Below are positions 56,880 to 64,000 of a stretch of DNA of 64,000 nucleotides, one piece after another. Origin of the DNA: Sesamum alatum (Eukaryota > Streptophyta > Magnoliopsida > Lamiales > Pedaliaceae). The number at the start of each line of letters is the position of its first letter. Within the stretch, counting starts at the first letter, position 1. Where the stretch lies: the NCBI GenBank assembly GCA_034509735.1, contig JACGWO010000011.1, positions 11,255,866 through 11,319,865 of the forward strand, in the 5' to 3' direction. The notes beneath the pieces were generated by a model. That model saw only the letters and a program-made list of their open reading frames with translations. It was not told the origin of the DNA and ran no database searches. The position numbers and the translations under genes were made by a program.

Positions 56880-58040
56880 GCTCCCCATCTTCTGCTTCGT
56901 CGTCGGGCATCGAGGGATCAGCTGAATGTTGTGACGCCTAGGACGGTTGGGCCAGTGGGCCCGGTGGAGGTGTGGGCTGGTTGCCCAACACATTATGAAC
57001 TCTTTGAGCCCCGTGACCCGAACATTGAGGTCTATGTGTTGCTCTTGTGGTGGCGGGGGCGGTGGAGCAGTGGACGAGTTGGGTTGCGATGGTCTAACAA
57101 TCGTATGGTGGCCTTGGAGCTAAGACCAAATAGACGACCCTCTTTCGACCGCCTGTTGCCGACATCCAACACTGTTGTTCGGTCATGTCCACCGAGCCTT
57201 GAGAAGACGCGCAGGATCTTGCTGATCATTCGGTGGTCGGGTTTGTTGTTCCTCTATCCTCTAGAAGGCCTCCTGTGAACAGAACAGTTGATTAGTAAAA
57301 AAAACAAATTGTAATATAAATTGAAAATCAAATGACGATTGTAAAGTTACTTACCGCCACCTACTCTGCCATCGGGCCGCTCCATTGTCCATCCACATTC
57401 CTCTTGTAAACTTTGAAGAACACCTCCATCTATTTGACCGGGCGACCCGGTTTTGCCTCCTATCAAAGATAAATTTAAAATTCTAATCAATGCATTAAAA
57501 AAAAAAAAAAAAAGAAACGACTTAAAGATACTTACTATCTTTCGTTTGTGGTGGCCAACGAACGATGACTTACCGCGGTAGACGATCGCTGCTGCGGTCG
57601 GGTTGGCTGCCTGGTTGGCCTTATTCTTTGCAGACTGGGCCTGGAAGTCTGGGCTCACCCAGTACTCCAGTAGTTGACACCAAATCTGATCGGCCAGCCA
57701 TAGCCGTCGGGACAACTGAGCCGGGGCGTCCGAGAACTGCTTCAACAAAAAAGCGACTGGCCTGCCACCTAAATACGTTGAACATCGACTCGTCGTCGCA
57801 GTCCCACCAGTAAGTAAGCTGCAGATTCAGATATTAAAAAAGATATAAGTAATTGATTAAATAATCAATTATTCACATCAATTGATTAAAACGTAATTAA
57901 ATAAATCTTACCTTAAGATTATCATACCAAAAGAGCTGGTGCTCCTGCGGAATTTGCTTTATAGATCCCCAGGGATAAGGATAGTGGTTGCACACTGTAG
58001 CATTGATCGCACTGTGAAAATCTCGATCCAACCTGAACCA
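56880..58040 (-). pseudogene. Ptta/En/Spm family (Transposase_24, TNPA-like) gene
   Basis: Exon-like blocks on the minus strand: 58040-57912 (HYPYPWGSIKQIPQEHQLFW), about 57815-57540 (WWDCDDESMFNVFRWQASRF, then after a frameshift EYWVSPDFQAQSAKNKANQA), about 57460-57355 (VFFKVYKRNVDGQWSG) and about 57280-56900 (LDVGNRRSKEGRLFGLSSKA). These match, in order, the conserved segments of PF03004. Introns with GT/AG borders separate some blocks; stops and frameshifts inside blocks mark it as a pseudogene. TNPA-type proteins bind subterminal repeats of CACTA elements. Confidence 0.7.
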
Positions 58041-59783
58041 ATTAATTTCAGAAAATTCGAATTAATTCAAAAGTATTTACACAAAATAATCCATACAGAA
58101 ATGATAAAAAATAACAATAATCATCCATACAGAATGTTAATTAACAATAAGTAACATCATCATACAAAGTTACAGAAATTAATCAAAATTAACAAAAATT
58201 ACAGAAACAACAAAAATTATAGAATTCACAAAATCAACAAAATTAGCTATAATTTTAACATCATCCATACAATATTTACAATAATTTAAACATATATAAT
58301 CAACAAAATTACCCCAACAATTTCAGCAAAATAATATTTCATTTACAAAAGAATAGAAAATATTCAGGGGTTTTTGGCCATGCCTACTTGGCAAACAATA
58401 TGTACAAACAACGACGTTTCCTTCGCAAAACGATGACATTCTGATACAAGACGACGTCGTACGAACATATGCCTATATGTTGTCCATTCATATACCCATT
58501 CCAAAGGGAGAAATAAATAAATATTCGTGTACACGGTTGTTCCAAATAGAGTTACAAAACAGTGCACACATACTTTATTGATTATTTGTGTAGTTAGAAA
58601 GTCGTTCCAAATAAAAAAATGCTTTTCAGAAAAAATAATTAAAAATTAATAAAAATCCGTACCAAACACGTTGATGTTAAATAAAAGTATATAATGGGTG
58701 TACTAACACAATTGAAAACATAATACATTTTGAAATGAGATTGATATATGGTTACAATATGAAATAAGTTTGTATATTCATTATTGTTAGTATTACATTG
58801 ATCAAACTATCATCACATATTGTTATACTGTATCGCTTAATCAAACCATCAAAATTTAGATCGGACCATAAGATATGATCAAACAATAAAAAAAATATCT
58901 TTGATGAAGTTTTGGACTAATTTGGTACACGGATGTTGAGATATCATATCCGAAACCAAAGGGTAATCTTTCAACATGGTGCATCATTCAATTAGGCCAT
59001 GTGATTTTAAATCGGATCGTCTTGATCAAATGGACAGAGCTTTATATGCATTTAAGTTTGGTATGAATCTGCTACACAAATATTGAGATATCGTATTTGG
59101 AACCATAAGTATTTAAATTTGAATACTTATTGTAACCATTTTTTACACAACCCTGTATTTTAGATTTTGGAACGGCTTTAGGTACCACACGTGGAATGAC
59201 TGTTTTAAATTTGAACTCCCCCCAAATTTTAAAAAAATTTCGCCAAATGAATCAATTGGACTGGTTTTAGGAACAACCGGTACAAACGGGCCGTTCCAAA
59301 ATTTCAATTTCCCTCCACATTTTGCGGTGGCGCCCAAAGAACCGCCAAATATTTTATTATTTGGAACGAACGTTGGAACCACTATCTTTAATGCTGGCCA
59401 TTCCAAATCTTAATTTTTATTTAAAAAGAATAAAAAATTCTGTATAAAATATTACAAACTTAAATATTTTAATACAAAATACTAGAAAGATGGAATGTCA
59501 TCTTCATCACTCTCGTAGTCCTCGAAGCTATCTTCGTCATCCTCGTCTTCTTCAATATCCGTGTGACCTTGGAGCGTTTGGGATGTTCTTGCTCCCTTTT
59601 GTTGTGTCATCGAAAGATCAACAAAAAGTTGTATACCATCAAGATCATGCAGGTCGTACATCTGATTATCCGTAGCAACTTTTAGGAACAAGTATGACTT
59701 CCTCTAGCTAATATGCGATATCGGTCCATCGAGAATCACCAACTACTCTACGAGACTTGATTTTGCAAACAACCATCCATCCG

Positions 59784-59881
59784 TTTTGTCTCTTTTCATG
59801 CTTGGGTACTCTGTGTAGTAAACTTGTATTGCTTTTGTCTCTTTTCATGCTTGGGTACTCTGTGTAGTAAACTTGTATTGC
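59784..59881. repeat. 49-bp perfect tandem duplication
   Basis: Units 59784-59832 and 59833-59881 are identical (start TTTTGTCTCTTTTCATGC, end CTTGTATTGC). The length is not a multiple of three. Confidence 0.95.
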
Positions 59882-60439
59882 TTGATGTGCCAGTATGAAT
59901 GGTTCATCTTTTGGTACAACTTTCTAAAATTAACTTCAACGAGGTAATAACGAGAGTGTACCTTCATGCCTCTTATCGAATCGATCCAACGATACTTAAA
60001 CAGAACGACATGCAAGTTCAGAATAAGTGGGTACTCCAATTGAATTATCTCTTCAAGTATCCCATAGAAGTCATTATCCGTGTCTGTATACGATGAGTTT
60101 TTTACACACATTCCACAATTCATTGTTGACTTGCCGATGTTGTGACGTTCCATGTGGAAGTTGAAACCATTCACAAAGTAATAAGGGAATGTCGTCACCT
60201 CAGCGCCCAAAGCCCAATAATCACACTTCAGGAGCTCTTGATTTGTATAATTCAATTCAGGATAAACCTGCAGTTCATATATATACAACTTTAGTTTACA
60301 AATATACTTTGGAACCAAATCACGGAATACAAAAAAATCATCAATTTACACGACATTTGAACCGATCCTGGATCAATAATTGGATCAGTCAAATTGTGGT
60401 CGTGCTGATATAGTTCGTTCAGGAATTCTCTGATTGTAA

Positions 60440-60460
60440 ATATATATATATATATATATT
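60440..60460. repeat. (TA)n microsatellite
   Basis: About 20 bp of TA dinucleotides between DUF4218 and DUF4216 parts of the TNP2 remnant. Confidence 0.9.
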
Positions 60461-61417
60461 GAAAATGCACATCATATTCAAATTTTACACATATATATGT
60501 ATATGCTTACTCGTAATATGGCATGATTACTTCACAATTGCACAACACATACGTCTCGAGTATATGTCGTTCTAAACTAATGAGTCATCTCTTCTTCGAG
60601 GCACCACTAGCTTGGCCAAAGTGGTTGAAAATAGACCGTTGGGTTTTGTCATCGTTGGTGGTGAGATCATCATTTCTATCGGGCCTGCTTTGTTTGCACA
60701 AAATGTGCGGCTCAAATTATTGGGAAGTGAATAACCCTATTTCTTCGACAATGTATGCTCCACAATAGACGCCTCGATGTTTGCTTTGTTCTTCACCTCT
60801 TCTTCAAATCGAGAAGGAACCTAATTGTACAAATGCTTACTAACACACGGATGATAATAAAAATGTAACAAAATAGATTATAAGAAATTGTACAAGGGGG
60901 CTTACCTCTCAAATTGGTACATCCACCTGTATTGGACCGGCTCTCCATCAGTAGCCTCGTATGGAAGGTAAACAATGAGGTGCCCCATTGAATCAGCGAA
61001 GCTGGAGGAAATATTTTTTCAAGGTTGCACATGATCAAGGATATTCGATCTTCCACCTCCTATAGTTTGGTGACCTTAAGCGTGGTCGAGCATATGAGCT
61101 GAAAAAGCAAACTGACTCCGTCAATGCGCTCCACACATGCTCAGGAAGCATCTCACGAAAGGCAACTAGGATCAACTTCTGCATGAATACGTGGCAATTA
61201 TGGCTCTTCATGCCGTGCATCCTCAACTCCGTCATGCCGACATAATGAGAGATGTTAGATGTGTAATCACCAGGGAAACCTCGGACAATGAATCCAATCA
61301 TATATCCTCCTTTTCTACTCTTTCGTCAAGGTATACACTGCTTTAGGCATAGTGACTACATATGATTTTCAAGTCCTTCCGTGTATTCAAATTATCCTTC
61401 GTTTTCCCCTTTATGTT

Positions 61418-61890
61418 TGATAGGGGTTATGCCCCATTTATGCTAAAAATACGTAAATACCCTTTAAAAGAGGTCAAAATTGCAAATGAGTCTAATGACC
61501 CGCGTTCAACACGGTCGCGACCCGACCCGGGTACACGACCCGAAACCCGCTTAAGAAGACCCAAGATCTGGGCCCTTGGTCTCCTGACAGTTGAAGCTTT
61601 GAGATGACGCCACGTGGACCAGGCAAGTACACGCACTTGGCTCTATAAATACTCCTGTTCCACCGCATTAATGGTAAGATTTATTGATAGCATTCGACCT
61701 GCACTACTACTAAGATCGCATATTTACCATCTCGAGCGTGTGCTGACTTAAGCATCGGAGGGTCTTCGTCGGGGATGCTCCCGGCTAGGCTCACGTTTTC
61801 TTTCTTCTCAGGTACCCATACTATCCAGGTGTCAGGTGGAGATCGCTCAGGATAGACGTCTTTGGAGGTCGCTATCTGCAACCCGGATCA
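61418..61890 (+). repeat. 5' LTR of the gypsy element
   Basis: A 473-bp LTR. Starts TGATAGGGGTTATGCC and ends CCCGGATCA, with TGAT/ATCA inverted ends. A G-box-like CCACGTGG at about 61611 and TATAAATA at 61644-61651 form a plausible promoter. Immediately followed by the primer site. Confidence 0.8.
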
Positions 61891-61891
61891 G

Positions 61892-61910
61892 TTGGCGCCG
61901 TCTGTGGGAA
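61892..61910 (+). promoter_or_regulatory. Primer-binding site
   Basis: TTGGCGCCGTCTGTGGGAA lies one base after the LTR. The TGGCGCC start is complementary to a tRNA ending ...GGCGCCA, as used by Tat/Athila-type gypsy elements. Confidence 0.75.
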
Positions 61911-61938
61911 ATATCTTGAGAAGAACACAAGTTTCGAG

Positions 61939-63493
61939 ATGGAAGGACCATCAAGAGGCGAACAAACACCAGGCGACTTTAATGACCATATTTCGCGACC
62001 TGGAGAGCAAATTCTTCAGATCACCAGAAACGAATTGCAAAGGATGATCGATGAGGCTGCCCGGAACGCGACCAGAAATGCCATAATCGAATATGAGAGA
62101 CGAACCGCGACCCCATATGCTTACGATTCAATGAAATGTCAATTATTCAAAAGAAAAGAGGTGGAAGGTGACCCGAAGGAAGTGACTAGCAAAGGGATGC
62201 CTGAGAAAGGCACAGAAATTGAACTTTCAAATGAAGCTTCAAGTGAAAAAGGAAGAGCTAGAATAAGAGAGCTCGGAATATCAAGGGCGGAGGTGGAGAA
62301 CGTGGGTAGCCAGATCGAAAGGTTGGGGCTACAAATAGACGAGCTAAAGAGAAAAGGAGAGATAGTGGCCCAAACAAGAATTCACCGTTCACAAACAAAG
62401 TGTTGACTGAGGTCGTAGATCCCAGCTTCCGGATGCCTGATCTACCTAAATATGATGGGACCAAGGACCCACAAGAACACGTCTCAGCATTTGAACCGGT
62501 AATGAACTTATATGGTCAATCTGATTCAATTAACGCAAAACTTTTCGTGACAACCTTTACAGGGAAAGCGCAAGAATGGTTCACCAGCTTACCAAGTGGA
62601 GCGATAGACTTGTATAAGCAGTTGATTCAGAAATTCACGTTCCATTTTGCAAGTAAGAAAAAACAGAGGAGGTCAGCTACCTATTTATTCACCATAAGAC
62701 AGAAAGCAACGAGTCGTTAAAAAGTATCGTAGGAAGGTTCAATAATGAGACCCTAGAAGTTCAGGACCTCCGGATTGACATGATGATAAGCATTCTTATC
62801 CATGGCTTGAAAAAAGGACCGTTTGCATCAGCACTTGCAAGAGATCCACCAGAGGACGTAGAACAACTGATGAAAATGGCACAAAAGTACATAGACGAGG
62901 AAGAGATGAATGCAATGAAAGATGGGGAATGGACGAACAAAGGTCGCGATGCTGGGGGACGCGATGTTGGAGGTCAAGATCGCGGGAGAGACAGGCGGGT
63001 CAGATCTGAAAAAGATCGAGAAGCACCCTACCAACCCAGGTACCACAAATACACACCTTTGAATGCTTCAAGGGCGAGAATGATGATGATGGTAGAAAAA
63101 GATAACGTGTTGCAATGGCCTAAGAGAACGCGGGCTACCCCAGCCAAGAAATACTTGGGATCGAAGTACTGTAAGTTTCATAGAGAAAAAGGGCATAACA
63201 CAGAGGATTGCTACCAACTAAAAGATGAGATAGAAAGGTTAGTCAGACAAGGGTTCTTCAAGGACTACATTAGAGGGACGCGCGACCATGAGCGTGAGCC
63301 AAGGAAAGATAGAAGGGAAAGGTCACGAAGTAGACCAAGAAGCAGGGACCGATTTCGTAGAAAAGAACGAAAAGAAGAAAAAGGGGATGAGATAGGTGAC
63401 AACGCTCTTGTGAAAGGAGTTATTCACACGATCGCTGGAGGACCAACGGGAGGCTACTCGATGAGGTCCCGAAAAAAGATACGCCCGAGGTAG
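61939..63493 (+). pseudogene. Gypsy gag polyprotein (frameshifted)
   Basis: ATG at 61939 opens MEGPSRGEQTP. The N-terminal part contains QRMIDEAARNATRNAIIEYE and a charged helix. The frame shifts near 62390 into the gag core (FRMPDLPKYDGTKDPQEHVS, AQEWFTSLPSGAID, YKQLIQKFTFHFAS) and again near 62700 into the C-terminal part from 62780 (ILIHGLKKGPFASALARDPP). A His/Cys-containing segment KYCKFHREKGHNTEDCYQLK follows at about 63165-63225, with an Arg/Asp-rich tail. The core matches the Retrotrans_gag family. Encodes the capsid-forming protein of the element. Confidence 0.8.
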
Positions 63494-63575
63494 GCTCGAA
63501 AGTAGGAAGGAAATGATTTTGAATGTTGAGCAAGAAGAAGAGATCACGTTTCGCAGAAAGGACATGGTATAAAAA

Positions 63576-63780
63576 ATGGGGTCGCAGAATGACCCTATGG
63601 TGATCAAGATGGACATAGCAAATTTCCTAGTACATAAGGTGTTAGTGGACAATGGTAGCTCGGCAGACATTTTGTTCATGGGAGCACTAAGGAAAATGGG
63701 GCTTGACGATGCATCATTGCAACCAGTGCGGACCCCCCTGATAGGATTTGGGGGCAGGGAGGTGACGTCTTTGAAAGATT
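63576..63780 (+). pseudogene. Gypsy aspartic protease, N-terminal part
   Basis: The frame contains VLVDNGSSADILFMGALRKM, the retropepsin active-site region (here DNGS; many Tat-type elements carry D-N/T/S-G). Family sequence stops near 63780, where the downstream text changes abruptly. Confidence 0.7.
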
Positions 63781-64000
63781 GTGGATCGTCCCGGGAAAAT
63801 AGCGCGAATGCGGAAGCGCGGTATAAAATAAAAATTGCGGAATTAAAACATGCTTTAACGTAAATTAAAGAACACGTTCAAGGGGTGTGCCCTTGAAATT
63901 TTCGGGTGTTTGGTGTATCTCATGAATTAAGAACATACAACAATCATGGAGGCCATAGAGTGGAAAATTAAGAGGGACAAAAATATTAAATCGAGACATA
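63781..64000. mobile_element. Probable further insertion (start only)
   Basis: Sequence beginning TGTGGATCGTCCCGGG replaces the expected protease sequence. The TG start and GC-rich beginning would suit an LTR, but the other end is outside the window. No coding frame is convincing. Confidence 0.35.

Larger units (their letters stand above)
59480..61415 (-). pseudogene. CACTA transposase TNP2-like, C-terminal half
   Basis: Minus-strand blocks in order: KDLKIICSHYA near 61380; DUF4218-type block at 61301-60900 (RMHGMKSHNCHVFMQKLILV, LPEHVWSALTE, LEKIFPPASLIQWG); its continuation at about 60800-60520; DUF4216-type block at 60318-59700 (NDFYGILEEIIQLEYP, VLFKYRWIDSIRGMKVH); and an acidic tail ending DEDDIPSF at 59482. 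Frameshifts separate blocks. A 49-bp perfect tandem duplication (59784-59881) shifts the frame in the DUF4216 part. The catalytic N-terminal half is missing. Confidence 0.8.
56880..61417 (-). mobile_element. Degenerate CACTA (En/Spm) transposon
   Basis: Minus strand: a TNP2-type transposase C-terminal half (61415-59480) followed by a TNPA/Ptta-type gene (58040-56880), the usual two-gene order of plant CACTA elements. The upstream side is cut by the gypsy LTR starting at 61418. 58050-59470 is AT-rich spacer with repeated GGAACG / GTTCCAAAT motifs. Both genes are broken. Confidence 0.75.
61418..63780 (+). mobile_element. Ty3/gypsy (Tat-like) retrotransposon, 5' part
   Basis: LTR 61418-61890, primer site 61892-61910, gag about 61939-63490, start of protease 63576-63780. 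It sits inside the CACTA TNP2 remnant, so it is the younger insertion. Gag is frameshifted twice. It is interrupted at about 63781 by sequence of another kind. Confidence 0.8.

Noticed and set aside
56811..57278. 155-codon plus-strand frame
   Set aside because: It is antisense to the TNPA-like gene, whose conserved blocks read on the minus strand.
59143..59406. 87-codon minus-strand frame between TNPA and TNP2
   Set aside because: It lies in spacer with repeated GGAACG/GTTCC motifs and matches no transposase domain.
1..64000. CRISPR arrays, bacterial operons, rRNA genes
   Set aside because: None seen. The direct repeats present are microsatellites, minisatellites or transposon arms, and the sequence is plant nuclear.

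Overview
This window is plant nuclear DNA, most likely from a eudicot. The evidence is one spliced gene with ten exons and GT-AG introns whose product matches the Arabidopsis E3 ligase XBAT32 along its whole length, set in very AT-rich sequence packed with plant-type transposable elements (CACTA, Helitron, MITE, SINE, LINE, Ty3/gypsy Tat lineage, a probable copia solo LTR, and an endogenous pararetrovirus). The species cannot be named from the sequence.

Layout. 1-21 kb is gene-free. It holds an abundant ~424-bp TIR/MITE family (TA target site, ends GGGTAAATTACA), CACTA-type MITEs with 3-bp target duplications, tRNA-derived SINEs with 13-15-bp target duplications, a Helitron nested in a TIR element nested in a MITE (7.9-9.6 kb), and a solo LTR (15.2-16.0 kb). 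21.2-25.8 kb is a decayed caulimovirid-like sequence on the minus strand, with initiator-Met primer site, coat-like, RNase H-like and promoter parts. It lies between long imperfect inverted repeats and a 10-bp direct duplication. 25.9-27.4 kb is a run of Helitron ends directly upstream of the gene. 28.66-32.66 kb is XBAT32, the only gene I consider intact. 33-42 kb is again MITE and SINE territory, with one possible small transcription unit near 35.2 kb.

42.5-51.3 kb is a block of broken gypsy elements. The main one runs on the minus strand: RNase H, integrase, polypurine tract, 3' LTR. It carries an extra ORF in antisense (Transposase_28 type) between integrase and LTR, and a 1.7-kb tandem duplication. 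51-55 kb holds more MITEs. 55.3-56.5 kb is a LINE 3' end with an RNase H domain. 56.9-61.4 kb is a degenerate CACTA transposon on the minus strand (TNP2-like, then a Ptta/En/Spm TNPA-like gene). At 61,418 it is cut by a gypsy element whose 5' LTR, primer site, gag and start of protease run to 63.78 kb, where another insertion appears to begin.

Functionally, the host content is a single regulatory gene, a RING/ankyrin ubiquitin ligase of the ethylene and lateral-root pathway. The rest is a record of layered insertion, and most element genes carry stops or frameshifts. Short captured gene fragments may exist at 41.1-41.5 and 52.7-52.9 kb.
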